Shown: positions 16,944 through 25,835 of the stretch, piece after piece
Numbering within the stretch: position 1 is the stretch's first letter
Layout: the number at the start of each line of letters is the position of its first letter
NCBI RefSeq assembly: GCF_003337415.1
Contig: NZ_QPJT01000031.1
Coordinates: 1-45,141 of the forward strand
Reading direction: 5' to 3'
Source of the DNA: Anaerobacterium chartisolvens
GTDB taxonomy: Bacteria > Bacillota > Clostridia > Acetivibrionales > DSM-27016
Length of the DNA stretch: 45,141 nt
Made by a program: the position numbers and the translations under genes
Notes under the pieces: model-generated
Told to the model about the DNA's origin: nothing
Databases searched by the model: none
What the model saw: the letters and a program-made list of their open reading frames with translations, nothing else

Positions 16944-19061
16944 CTATTTTGCCCTGAAAACTTTGGCAGGCTTAGCGACAGGTTCTATGCTGCCGGTTAC
17001 ATAGCCATACAAATTGTGGTTAGTCTCTACAAGGTGGTCAATCATCTCATCATACGATCTGTTGCATATGTCTATGAGGCCATGCTGCATACATTCCCCG
17101 TCAAACCGCCCCAAAAGCGGCTGGTCATTCATCTCGAAATAATGTATTCCCACACAGTATTTATGACGCATAGCCGTCTGCATATAGTATTCACAAGCCT
17201 GTCCTCTCTGCTCCTGCGTTTCGGCAGCCAGCAGGCCGCAAGACAGCAAGCCCTTGTCCGCGCCTCCAATATGCCACTCACCTATTATACATGGCATTTC
17301 GATAGAATCGGAAGCAATATTTAAGCTTGGCTCTGCCGATTCATAATAGCAGTTGAAGGAAACAATATGGAAACATTCACTTCCGGCAATTTCATTTTTG
17401 CTGATTTCGCTGTATCTCATCCCGAGATTCATATGCTGCGAATCAACCTCATACAGCGCATCTCCGGGAACCTGCGCATACTTTTCAAGCAGCTTGGAGC
17501 GCAAAAAGCCCATATCCTCCAATGCCTCCCTGCTGAAGCAATCAGCATTGGAAAAGGGTATATACAGATCCTGAAAGCTGCTGAAATTTTGCTTCCATGC
17601 CGTGTTCAAAGCATCAATAGTCCTATATTTCATCCGCAGAAGCTCTACCAAAGCCTCCTTTGATGCAAGCCTTTTGGGATGCGCAAAAACCCTTTCTGCG
17701 AGGTTTACCGACGTCTGAAACTTCCACTCGGGCTCATTTGTGATAAAGTATCCTATCATATAAGGATTGCCCGCAAATGGCGCAAGCTGCTTTTGCGCAA
17801 ATTCCTTTGAGCGCTCCTCATACTGCTTTGAATATACATCGGGGAAATCCCTGAACACAAGCTCGTCTGTAAGAGGAAAATTCTTAAGCGTCCATACGAA
17901 GGGGATTTTAACCTCCGCCAGATAGTCCATAACCCTCTCGTCCTCATAGTTGTTTACTCCCACGCCAATAGTATTGAAGCCCCATCGCTTTAAGCGCGCA
18001 CCGTTTATTTTTACCCAGGCATCCCACCATTTTTCAGGGCCGAAGGCTCTTATCATATTGGAACGGGCAAAATTAAACATCCTTCTGTTTTTACCGGCAT
18101 CAACACCATTCCTCTTTGCAAATTCAGGTATCTTATCCGCCGTCGTCCACGCATCCCGGTAAGTTTCGTCCTCCTGCCCGGGAAGCCATGAAAACAGGTT
18201 CTCCATCTTGTCAACAAAACCGTGTACACCCATTCGATTCCCGTAGCATATTCCGTTGCTGAAAAACGCATAGCCCTCAGGGTCAACCAGCCACCATCGC
18301 TTTCCGTCATGATGCGTATGGAAAAAGCCCGTGGCGTCAAACTTCAATTTTGTCCAGCCTCCGTATTTGCTCCAGCCCTCCGGGTAACTGTTTTCCGTCT
18401 CAGCCCTCAAGTATTCTCCATGAAGGTAATCCGTCATATCCTTAATGCTTCGGGACTTTGTATTCCAATCCTTCTGTATCCACTGTCCCAGCTCATCCAC
18501 CATCGGACCCCCGATGACCTTCATATCGGGCAGGATATTGCACAGGTAAGCCTCAAAAATTGTAACGCTTCTGAATAAATGGCTGTAACCCGGATGAAAA
18601 TAAAGCTCCACCGCATTCATTTCCTCAATGTCGCACGGATTACAGTTGACACGACCTTTGAGCATCCCCGGCAGTGTAAGAAGAAAAAAGTGCTTTGATT
18701 GCAGCTCTTCCAGATCAACAGCCAGCTTCACACGCCTCGTCGGAAGCATCTCATAATTAATGCAGCCCCGTTCCTCTCCCTCTGCCGGATTGGCCTTTTC
18801 AAAGCAAAAATCCACAAGCATTTGGGAATCCATGTCCGCCAGCATGTCTACGATAAAGTACCTGTGCCCCTTCCAGTTAACTCCTCCCATCCGGGAGGTT
18901 TCTCCCATCCGGGAGGTTTCTCCCATCTCGGCAGTTTTTCCCTCAAGCCGCAGACGGATGCAGCCATCCTCCCCCGGTTTAATGACAAGCCCCTCTTCTC
19001 CATCAGCTTTAGTACCCTGAAGTACATAAAAACTACTAAGCTCAATGCTATCCTTTTCCAT
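16944..19061 (-). CDS. Clan GH-A glycoside hydrolase (GH50/GH42-like), cytoplasmic
   Basis: The 705-residue protein lacks a signal peptide. An N-terminal beta-sandwich-like region (about 1-210) precedes a TIM-barrel. The barrel opens with WWLVDPEGYAFFSNGI, a signature I associate with GH50-type enzymes and relatives. ITNEPEWKF, near residue 441, supplies the probable acid/base Glu, and IIGEWHIGG, near 592, the probable nucleophile Glu. Such enzymes cleave beta-galactosidic or similar bonds; specificity cannot be read. Together with the importer it suggests intracellular cleavage of an imported oligosaccharide. An M-G-E-T-S-R tandem repeat sits in the N-terminal domain. AAGGAGG precedes ATG 19061. 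It is divergent from the isomerase operon. Confidence 0.8.
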   Translation of the reverse strand: MEKDSIELSSFYVLQGTKADGEEGLVIKPGEDGCIRLRLEGKTAEMGETSRMGETSRMGGVNWKGHRYFIVDMLADMDSQMLVDFCFEKANPAEGEERGCINYEMLPTRRVKLAVDLEELQSKHFFLLTLPGMLKGRVNCNPCDIEEMNAVELYFHPGYSHLFRSVTIFEAYLCNILPDMKVIGGPMVDELGQWIQKDWNTKSRSIKDMTDYLHGEYLRAETENSYPEGWSKYGGWTKLKFDATGFFHTHHDGKRWWLVDPEGYAFFSNGICYGNRMGVHGFVDKMENLFSWLPGQEDETYRDAWTTADKIPEFAKRNGVDAGKNRRMFNFARSNMIRAFGPEKWWDAWVKINGARLKRWGFNTIGVGVNNYEDERVMDYLAEVKIPFVWTLKNFPLTDELVFRDFPDVYSKQYEERSKEFAQKQLAPFAGNPYMIGYFITNEPEWKFQTSVNLAERVFAHPKRLASKEALVELLRMKYRTIDALNTAWKQNFSSFQDLYIPFSNADCFSREALEDMGFLRSKLLEKYAQVPGDALYEVDSQHMNLGMRYSEISKNEIAGSECFHIVSFNCYYESAEPSLNIASDSIEMPCIIGEWHIGGADKGLLSCGLLAAETQEQRGQACEYYMQTAMRHKYCVGIHYFEMNDQPLLGRFDGECMQHGLIDICNRSYDEMIDHLVETNHNLYGYVTGSIEPVAKPAKVFRAK
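18883..18934. repeat. 18-bp tandem repeat inside the glycosidase gene
   Basis: CTCCCATCCGGGAGGTTT occurs twice and then as a diverged third copy. It encodes M-G-E-T-S-R units at about residues 46-58 of the glycosidase. CATCCGGGAGG is also partly palindromic. Frame is preserved. Confidence 0.8.
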
Positions 19062-19146
19062 TTGGCAGCCTCCTTAAACAGTAAACAGATGTTTGATAAT
19101 TCAAATTCTAAATACTATATATAATTTTCAGATATTCTGTATATGC

Positions 19147-19175
19147 ACTATATCTCATTTTTCATAAAAATTCAA
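19147..19175 (-). promoter_or_regulatory. Probable promoter of the glycosidase gene
   Basis: On the minus strand TTGAAT (19175-19170), a 17-base spacer, TATAGT (19152-19147). The spacer contains ATGAAAAATGAGA, which shares the half-site TCATTT with the palindrome in the importer promoter. The start codon is about 85 bases downstream. Confidence 0.55.
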
Positions 19176-19367
19176 GTTAATTATTTCATATTTAATAATA
19201 ATTTCTGAAATTTTATTTTAATTATATTTTTTAAAATTCAACTTTTAGTATTTACACAATTCCTTATAACCCTATATAATTCGCTACATTTGCTGATTTT
19301 AGCTCGTTTGTTCTTGGAATCTCATCGAAATTATTTTCATATATATTACTTTTTTTCGAAAATACTA

Positions 19368-19396
19368 TTGACGTTTTTTTGTGTTAAATATATAAT
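19368..19396 (+). promoter_or_regulatory. Promoter of the isomerase-kinase operon
   Basis: TTGACG (19368-19373), a 17-base spacer and TATAAT (19391-19396) make a near-consensus vegetative promoter about 90 bases before the isomerase start. TTTTTCGAAAA just upstream is a short palindrome. Confidence 0.65.
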
Positions 19397-19486
19397 TGAG
19401 GTGATAAGAATTGCAATCTTGTCGAAAAAAGAAAATCCCTTTCAAGTTTGAATTTTTCGCAGCTTAAGCTGCATGGAGGCATTAAA

Positions 19487-20914
19487 ATGCGACCAATTCC
19501 AAAAACAAAGGCAGGACTATTGCTGATTGCCACATCCCGTTTCCGTGAGCTTGGAAGCGAGCTTCCGCAGGGAGGCTATGAGTTACGAAAAATTTCTGAG
19601 GCAGCTCGTTACTCTGAGGAACTTGAAAAATTCAGCGAAGTGGTATATCCAGGTATTGTTTATACACGTGACGACATGGACAATGCCATCAAACTTTTTA
19701 AATGTGAGAATGTAGATTGGGTTTTTGCGCTGTTTCTTTCCTGGACTGAGGATTTTGCGTGGGTGCGTTTCTTGCGTGATATGCCTTTGGTACCTATTTT
19801 CTTGGGCTGTAAAGTGAGGGATGAAATTTCGTTTAAAGACACCTTTGAAGAAAGTGATTTTGTTGAATTTCTTTCTGCCGGAGGCCTTGTGGGCTCTTTA
19901 GAAGCCTCAGGCTCCGTAAGGCGCTTCTCGAGGCCCATGCTTGTTACCTCAATCGGGAGATTTGATGAGCTTATGCTTAAAGCCATGCATTTCGCCCACG
20001 CCGCCGCCGTGCGTTCGTCTCTTCGCGGCGCCGTTTTCGGCTTGCTTGCCTCTTACAATGAGGTTATGTGGTCAACCTATGTCGATCCTTATAACCTTTT
20101 CATGAAGGCTGGACCCGAGCTTCGTTTTATGTCCGTCACTACGCTGGTTAAAGAAATTAATTCGCTTGACACCACGCTTTTAAAGAAAACGAGAGGCATT
20201 TTAGAGGAGAAGTATGAGGTTGTTCCGGGAGTAGACGAAGGGAAGCTTGATGCCTCGGTAAGGGCATCTCTCGCTTTAGAAAGCATAGCCCGTAAGGCAG
20301 GCGTCAGCATGGTTGTGCTAAATGACGTCGACCCGGTTCTTCTGGAAGAGGTGGGACTGCGTCCCGGATTCCTGCCGTGCCCCGGCACCAATGATATCTC
20401 CGTTGTGCCGGAGGGCGATATAGGCGGCGGGCTGGCTGTTTATATTTTAATGCAGCTCACAGGCAAGCCCGTTAATTTCATTGAGCCTTTCCATATAGAT
20501 ATAAAGCAGGACTGCTTCGCTGCAGGGCATGCCGGCCCTAATGATTACACAGATCCGTCCGGCAGGGTTAAAATTGCCTGCGATGTGCGTTTTGCCAAAA
20601 CAAGCTATAAGCATGCGGGGGCTCCCTTTGCATGGTATGTAATTCCTCCCGGACTTAAGACCATGCTCCACGTTTCGGAATGCAACGGCCGCTTTAAAAT
20701 GGTATGCACGTTAGTAGAAGCCCTGCCGTGCAAGCATTTCCTTGTATCATATTCTCACGGTATGTTCCGTCCTGTCTCCGGCAATTCCGAGCAGCTGTTT
20801 CAAAGTCTTCTTGAGATTGGTGTTACCCAGCACTATGCTCTGGCAGAAGGGGATTTATGCGATAGACTGCGCTATTTGGCGCAATTGCTGGATTTTGATT
20901 TTAAAATTTTATAA
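19487..20914 (+). CDS. L-fucose/L-arabinose isomerase-family protein
   Basis: This 475-residue protein belongs, as far as I can judge, to the L-fucose/L-arabinose isomerase fold, which interconverts aldose and ketose sugars with a divalent metal. Supporting features are the N-terminal Rossmann-like region, ALFLSWTEDFAWVRFLRDMP in the middle, and the C-terminal metal-site region around HVSECNGRFKMV. The start at ATG 19487 follows GGAGG at 19475-19479; an upstream TTG is open but has no ribosome site. It is the first gene of an operon with a PMI-like fusion, a ROK kinase and an RpiR regulator. Its sugar is probably the aldose released by the neighbouring glycosidase. The subfamily is unassigned and more distant relatives are possible. 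Confidence 0.7.
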   Translation: MRPIPKTKAGLLLIATSRFRELGSELPQGGYELRKISEAARYSEELEKFSEVVYPGIVYTRDDMDNAIKLFKCENVDWVFALFLSWTEDFAWVRFLRDMPLVPIFLGCKVRDEISFKDTFEESDFVEFLSAGGLVGSLEASGSVRRFSRPMLVTSIGRFDELMLKAMHFAHAAAVRSSLRGAVFGLLASYNEVMWSTYVDPYNLFMKAGPELRFMSVTTLVKEINSLDTTLLKKTRGILEEKYEVVPGVDEGKLDASVRASLALESIARKAGVSMVVLNDVDPVLLEEVGLRPGFLPCPGTNDISVVPEGDIGGGLAVYILMQLTGKPVNFIEPFHIDIKQDCFAAGHAGPNDYTDPSGRVKIACDVRFAKTSYKHAGAPFAWYVIPPGLKTMLHVSECNGRFKMVCTLVEALPCKHFLVSYSHGMFRPVSGNSEQLFQSLLEIGVTQHYALAEGDLCDRLRYLAQLLDFDFKIL

Positions 20915-20992
20915 AGCAGCAGTAAAACACAGCAATATCAAAAACTTAATATCTTGAAATAATTACAAAAATTTTTAGTGAGGTGTATTATA

Positions 20993-22837
20993 ATGAGCTT
21001 TATGTTTAATCCATACCCGTATGACGACCCCAATGCCGTCAACCACATATGCTTTGATCCTGAATTAAAAAAGACTGTTTCCGCAGATTCTCTCGCCTCG
21101 GCAAAAAGGCTGACCGCCAGAATTTTGGAACAGCTTTCCCGCTCACCGCGCTGTATTGTCGCCTTAGACGGCTATATCACCGCTCCCATTCTACAGTTCA
21201 AAGGCCTTCTTTCATTACAACTGGCTCAAAACGGCATTAGCTTTGAGGAAATTTCCACCCAGCAGCTTTTTCTGGACAGCGACACGCTATATGAAAATTT
21301 TCTGCCCTACCTGCCGGAGGATAAGTCTACAGACCCTGTACTGCTGTATGGCTCACGCTATGAGGGCGGCTATGAAAGCCTCATGAAAGCAGATGAAATT
21401 GAAAAGCTCTCCTCCGAACTGAAAAGCTTTTCGGAAAGCGGAAAGGGTGTACTGATTTTGTACGGCTACGGCTCACTTATTGACACTCTTCGCCGCTACT
21501 GCACCCTCAAGCTTTTCATTGATATGACACAAAAACGAACTATTCTTAATATACGTCAGGGAATGTTCACTAATCTGGGATCGACAAAGCCCATGCCTGT
21601 AAACCAGATACTGCGACGCAGTTACTATATTGATTTTGAAGTAGTTGCCGAATTTCGCGGTAAATTGATTTGCAACGGGCAAATAGACTATTATATAGCC
21701 GGTGATAATCCCGATAAAATGAAGATGCTGCCTCTGACAACCATGAAAGCACTGTTTGAAACAATGATCGGCTACCCTCTTCGCTGTCGTCCCGTCTATC
21801 TTGAAGGAGTGTGGGGAGGCTTTTATGTCAAGCGTCTGCGCAATTTGCCGGAAGAAATGAAAAACTGTGCATGGGTATTTGACTTGATTCCTATGGAGGT
21901 GTCCATTGCGGCCGATATTGAAACAATGGAGCTGGAATTCCCCTTCTACTGCTTTGTACAGGTTATTGGCCCAAAACTGATGGGCAAAAAGCCTGCCGAA
22001 AAATTTAACGGGTATTTCCCCATTCGCTTTAATTATGACGATACCTTTCATTCAAGCGGAAACATGTCCATTCAGGTACACCCTAACGGAGATTACATAA
22101 AAGGCAACAACGAATTAGGACGTCAGGATGAAAGCTACTATATGGTTGTTACAGGTCAGGAGGCAAAAACCTATTGCGGATTCCATGAGGACGCGGATGT
22201 AGAGGAATTTATAGAAAAGGCCAGACGGGCTGAAATTTATGGAGAAGGCTTTGACCATGACAAGTATGTATACTCCGAGCCTTCAGTTGCCGGACAGCAG
22301 TTCCTGATTCCGGCAGGAACCATTCATGCCTCAGGGCGCAATCAAGTCATTCTTGAAATAGGAAGCTTGACAATCGGCTCCTATACTTATAAAATGTATG
22401 ATTATATGAGGAAGGATTTGGATGGCAACCTTCGCCCTATTCATACCTTCCACGGAGATAAGGTATTGCGCAGGGACTTTAAGGAGAGCTGGGTTAAGGC
22501 GAATCTAATCCAAAAACCTCGTGTTATTCGCGAGGGCACAGGCTTTGAAGAGACTATTGTAGGGCAGCATGACTTGATATACTTCAGTCTCAGAAATGTG
22601 CGCTTTTTTGAAAAATATGAGGATGAAACCACCGATCGGTTCCATGTATTAGTGCTTGTTGAGGGTGAAAAATGCCTGATCCGTTCCCTAACCAATCCCG
22701 ATCGCTGTTTTGAGCAGAATTATCTGGATATGGTCATAGTGCCGGCCGGCTTCGGCCCTTATGAGGTTATTAACAAGGGTGTCGGAAAGGTTACCATTCA
22801 CAAAACGCTGTTAAAGGAAGGCTTTGAAAATGAATAA
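20993..22837 (+). CDS. Class I phosphomannose-isomerase-like protein with an extra N-terminal domain
   Basis: This 614-residue protein is about twice the usual size of a class I mannose-6-phosphate isomerase. The C-terminal half carries cupin metal-site motifs: NMSIQVHPNGDYI (His), RQDESYYMV (Glu) and FLIPAGTIHASG (His). The first 200 or so residues form a separate domain (CIVALDGYITAPILQFKGLL ... GKGVLILYGYGSLIDTLRRY) that looks like a nucleoside/sugar-kinase-type fold lacking a Walker A loop; that reading is inference. It should isomerise a sugar, probably phosphorylated, in the pathway with its neighbours. ATG 20993 follows GAGGTG. The stop overlaps the ROK kinase start, indicating translational coupling. 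Confidence 0.8.
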   Translation: MSFMFNPYPYDDPNAVNHICFDPELKKTVSADSLASAKRLTARILEQLSRSPRCIVALDGYITAPILQFKGLLSLQLAQNGISFEEISTQQLFLDSDTLYENFLPYLPEDKSTDPVLLYGSRYEGGYESLMKADEIEKLSSELKSFSESGKGVLILYGYGSLIDTLRRYCTLKLFIDMTQKRTILNIRQGMFTNLGSTKPMPVNQILRRSYYIDFEVVAEFRGKLICNGQIDYYIAGDNPDKMKMLPLTTMKALFETMIGYPLRCRPVYLEGVWGGFYVKRLRNLPEEMKNCAWVFDLIPMEVSIAADIETMELEFPFYCFVQVIGPKLMGKKPAEKFNGYFPIRFNYDDTFHSSGNMSIQVHPNGDYIKGNNELGRQDESYYMVVTGQEAKTYCGFHEDADVEEFIEKARRAEIYGEGFDHDKYVYSEPSVAGQQFLIPAGTIHASGRNQVILEIGSLTIGSYTYKMYDYMRKDLDGNLRPIHTFHGDKVLRRDFKESWVKANLIQKPRVIREGTGFEETIVGQHDLIYFSLRNVRFFEKYEDETTDRFHVLVLVEGEKCLIRSLTNPDRCFEQNYLDMVIVPAGFGPYEVINKGVGKVTIHKTLLKEGFENE

Positions 22838-23750
22838 GTCCAATGTATGTGTTCTTTCCATAGACGCCGGAGGAACGTTCCTGAAAGCGGCACTTGTAAA
22901 AAGTGACGGGACGATTGTGGAAGACAGCTTCATTCGGATTTCATTGGATTCAAACGGCAGTATTGGCCATATTCAGACCGCCTATACACAGCTTGCGGCA
23001 CTGGGCCTTTCCAAAGCACAAGAGTGCGGGTTGGAGCTGTCGGCTGTGGGAGTGTGCATTCCCGGCCCCTTTGACTATGCCAATGGGGTAAGCCTTATGA
23101 CACATAAATATGTTTCTATTAAGGGCATCCCAATGCGTTTATGGTTATGGGAGGGGGCAGGCAATATTCCCATACATTTTCTGCATGACTCCCACGCGTT
23201 TTTGCTCGGTGCATTGTGGAATAACAGTCTATGCGGCTTCGAGCGGGTTGCAGGTGTTATCATAGGAACAGGGCTGGGATTTGCCTCCTTCATCGACGGT
23301 AAAATTTATGCAAATGAACATGGCGGTCCCGGCATCAGCATATTTTCCAGACCATACCGTAACGGTACAAGTGAGGAGTATGTATCCCGTCGTGCCATAA
23401 TCTCCCGCTACCGCGCCCTGTGCGGCAATACCCCAGAGGAAACGGATGCTGTGGATATTGCCAAGCTGGCACATGAGGGACAGCCTGAGGCTGCCGCGGT
23501 GTTCAGTGAAACGGGGCGCTATCTGGCTGAAATAGTACACGACATTTTACTTGAAAATTGTTTTGAGTGCCTGTTGTTAGGAGGAGCAATTTCAAAATCC
23601 TCCTCACTGTTCCTGCCTGAGCTTAGAAAAGGTCTTTCGGATTTGCCTGCGCTGCGCCATATCGCAGCGGCAGAGAATATAGACTTAGCCCCGGTGCTTG
23701 GGACGGCCAGAGCAGCGCTCTTTCCGGAAGTCGATACCGTATTGCTGTAA
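22830..23750 (+). CDS. ROK-family sugar kinase
   Basis: The 306-residue protein shows the ROK pattern: a phosphate-1 loop near the start (SIDAGGTFLKAALVKSDG), GVCIPGPFDYANG, HDSHAFLLGALWN with the catalytic Asp of the family in H-D, and GVIIGTGLGFASFIDG. ROK kinases phosphorylate a hexose such as glucose, fructose, mannose or N-acyl-sugars with ATP. The usual CxCGxxGC zinc motif of ROK proteins is not evident; the corresponding region reads GGPGISIF, so this is a zinc-free variant. ATG 22830 overlaps the preceding stop (ATGAATAA) and AAGGAAGG lies upstream. Its product is a likely effector of the RpiR regulators. Confidence 0.88.
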   Translation: MNKSNVCVLSIDAGGTFLKAALVKSDGTIVEDSFIRISLDSNGSIGHIQTAYTQLAALGLSKAQECGLELSAVGVCIPGPFDYANGVSLMTHKYVSIKGIPMRLWLWEGAGNIPIHFLHDSHAFLLGALWNNSLCGFERVAGVIIGTGLGFASFIDGKIYANEHGGPGISIFSRPYRNGTSEEYVSRRAIISRYRALCGNTPEETDAVDIAKLAHEGQPEAAAVFSETGRYLAEIVHDILLENCFECLLLGGAISKSSSLFLPELRKGLSDLPALRHIAAAENIDLAPVLGTARAALFPEVDTVLL

Positions 23751-23778
23751 AGTATTTGTTTTTGCAAGGAGGAAGGTT

Positions 23779-24648
23779 ATGTCAAGCTGTTGCTTACGTC
23801 TTAAGGAATTAATGAATTCTTTTGCTCCAAAGGAGCAGAAAATTGCCAGGTTTATCCTTGACTTTCCCGGCGAGGTTGTGAATATGTCAATAGATGAGCT
23901 GGCAAATGCATGCGGGACCAGTATGTCATCAGTAGTGCGCCTGTGTAAATCGGCAAATTACTCCGGCTATAAGGAGCTGTGCCGCATGCTTTTTACCGAT
24001 CTGGCACTAGACCAGCAGGAGGTCACTCCCTATAGTGACATAAGGCCCGGAGATTCTACAGATTCTATAGTACAAAGCGTATGCAGCAACAATATTAAAT
24101 CCATAGAAAATACAAAGGCTTTTTTGTCTGCTGATGAGCTTGACCGTGCAATTGACATACTTTGCAAGGCAGATAGGATAGATTTCTACGGGGTAGGCAC
24201 GTCAGGAATAATCGCACTGGACGCACATAACAAATTTGTACGCATTAATAAGCTGTCTATGTCCAGCTCCGATCCTCACGACCAGATTCTATACGCCACC
24301 AGTTTAAAAAAAGGCGACGTGGCGGTTTTAATTTCGTATAGCGGAGATACAAAGGATATTCTGGAAACAGCAGAGATTGTCAAGCAGACTGATGCTTCCA
24401 TAATCAGCATCACCTGCTACAGCAGAAATCCTCTCAGCCAAAAGGCCGACATCTGCTTGTATTCATCTTCCACCGAGTCACTGATACGCAGTGGTGTTAT
24501 GGGGCAGCGGATCGGCCAGCTTACGGTAATTGATATTTTATATACGGCAGTTGTGAGCCGCATGTACGGAAGTGTAAAGAAGCATCTTGACAAGACGCTT
24601 CTGATGTCTACGCGCAAGCATGTCCATGCCAATACCCACGATTTTTAA
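23779..24648 (+). CDS. RpiR-family sugar-phosphate-responsive regulator (paralogue 2)
   Basis: This 289-residue regulator has the same layout as the protein at 16054: RpiR HTH (residues 1-80, IDELANACGTSMSSVVRLCK) and SIS domain (DRIDFYGVGTSGIIALDAH, VAVLISYSGDTKDILETAEI). The two proteins align along their whole length with few gaps and clearly arose by duplication. ATG 23779 follows AAGGAGG at 23766-23772; an upstream frame overlapping the kinase gene is rejected. It is the last gene of the isomerase operon, so the pathway includes its own regulator while the sister regulator guards the transporter side. Confidence 0.92.
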   Translation: MSSCCLRLKELMNSFAPKEQKIARFILDFPGEVVNMSIDELANACGTSMSSVVRLCKSANYSGYKELCRMLFTDLALDQQEVTPYSDIRPGDSTDSIVQSVCSNNIKSIENTKAFLSADELDRAIDILCKADRIDFYGVGTSGIIALDAHNKFVRINKLSMSSSDPHDQILYATSLKKGDVAVLISYSGDTKDILETAEIVKQTDASIISITCYSRNPLSQKADICLYSSSTESLIRSGVMGQRIGQLTVIDILYTAVVSRMYGSVKKHLDKTLLMSTRKHVHANTHDF

Positions 24649-24666
24649 ACACAGCAGCTTTTATAT

Positions 24667-24706
24667 AAGCCGTCTCCGGAGTTTTTAATCCGTCTGGAGC
24701 CGGCTT
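24667..24706 (+). terminator. Hairpin between the RpiR and disA genes
   Basis: AAGCCGTCTCCGGA and TCTGGAGCCGGCTT pair with two imperfect positions around a 12-base loop, followed by TTAAAG. It lies where two convergent genes meet and may serve both. The T-run is weak. Confidence 0.5.
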
Positions 24707-24721
24707 TAAAGTCGTAGGCAG

Positions 24722-25804
24722 CTAAAAATGTCTCCTGTCAATAAGAAGTTGATCCTGTACTCGCCTTAAGCCCTCCTTAATCATCCTTGCCCTTACCTCT
24801 CCTATGCCCTCTACTTCATCGAGCTGCTCTATTGTAGCCTTAAGTATGCCCTGCAGGTTTAAAAAGGCATCCACCAGCTTTTTTACGACTCCTGAGGGAA
24901 CTCTGGGAATGTTGTTCATAATTCTGTAGCCTCTGGGAGACACATTTATGTCAAAGGAGTTATTCCCTCCGTAATATCCCATTGCGCGGCATATAAAGCT
25001 CAAGTCCATGAGGTCGTCATATTTTAACGACTGGATTTGCTTCATTACATCCTCCCGTGTTTTGTTATCAACGGGAATCATGTAGTCCTCTATAACCAGA
25101 AGTCCATACTTTTCAATATTTAAAAGCAGTTCCTCAAGCTGCATACTCACAAGCCTGCCCTCATTTCCCAGCTCACATATATACCGGTCAATCTCGGCGC
25201 CTATCCTCATTACCATCTCTGTCCTTTGAATAACTAAAGACACGTCATCCAACGTCACTATGTCTTCAAATTCCAAAACGCTTAGATTAGTCATTGCATC
25301 ATTCAGCACAGACTTATATTTTTCCAGCGTCTGAATGGCCTGATTGGCTTTTGCCAGTATACTTGCGGTATCCTTTAATATATACTTGCTGGAATCCATA
25401 TACAGCGTTATGATATTTCTCCTCTGAGAAATCGAAATGACAATCTCTCCCGTCTGCTTAGATACTCTTTCGGCACTCTTATGCCTTGTGCCGGTTTCTT
25501 CAGTGGGTATTGACGGATCGGGTATTAAAAGGGCATTGGCATACAATATTTTTTTAACATCCTTGCTAAGTATTATGGCACCGTCCATTTTAGCCAATTC
25601 ATACAGGTGCGCAGGGGTATACTCCTTGTTTATGAAGAAGCCTCCGTCTACTACCTCCATTACTTCCTTTGAATCACCTATAACTACAAGAGCACCTGTC
25701 CTGGCTCTCAAAATATTTTCCAAACCCTCTCTCAAAGGTGTGCCTGGAGCCATCATTTTAAGAACATCTATAATATCGCTGTCTTTAAATCTTTCTTCCC
25801 TCAT
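24722..25804 (-). CDS. disA: DNA-integrity scanning diadenylate cyclase DisA
   Basis: This 360-residue protein has the DisA architecture: an N-terminal DAC domain (about 1-145) with MDGAIIL and the GTRHKSAERV motif, a helical linker, and a C-terminal HhH-type DNA-binding domain (LDEVEGIGEVRARMIKEGLR at about 330-350). DisA makes cyclic di-AMP from two ATP and slows when it meets branched DNA. The usual R-H-R of the DAC motif reads R-H-K here, a mild change. The start follows radA by 31 bases on the same strand, the normal radA-disA order. GGAGG lies just before ATG 25804. Confidence 0.95.
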   Translation of the reverse strand: MREERFKDSDIIDVLKMMAPGTPLREGLENILRARTGALVVIGDSKEVMEVVDGGFFINKEYTPAHLYELAKMDGAIILSKDVKKILYANALLIPDPSIPTEETGTRHKSAERVSKQTGEIVISISQRRNIITLYMDSSKYILKDTASILAKANQAIQTLEKYKSVLNDAMTNLSVLEFEDIVTLDDVSLVIQRTEMVMRIGAEIDRYICELGNEGRLVSMQLEELLLNIEKYGLLVIEDYMIPVDNKTREDVMKQIQSLKYDDLMDLSFICRAMGYYGGNNSFDINVSPRGYRIMNNIPRVPSGVVKKLVDAFLNLQGILKATIEQLDEVEGIGEVRARMIKEGLRRVQDQLLIDRRHF

Positions 25805-25835
25805 TTTCCGACCTCCGAGTGACTTAAGTTAGTGC

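Noticed and set aside
19448-19486. TTG 19448 as the isomerase start
   Set aside because: No ribosome site precedes it; GGAGG at 19475-19479 points to ATG 19487.
21473-22051. 192-codon minus-strand frame
   Set aside because: It is antisense to the PMI-like gene, within its conserved region, and has no ribosome site.
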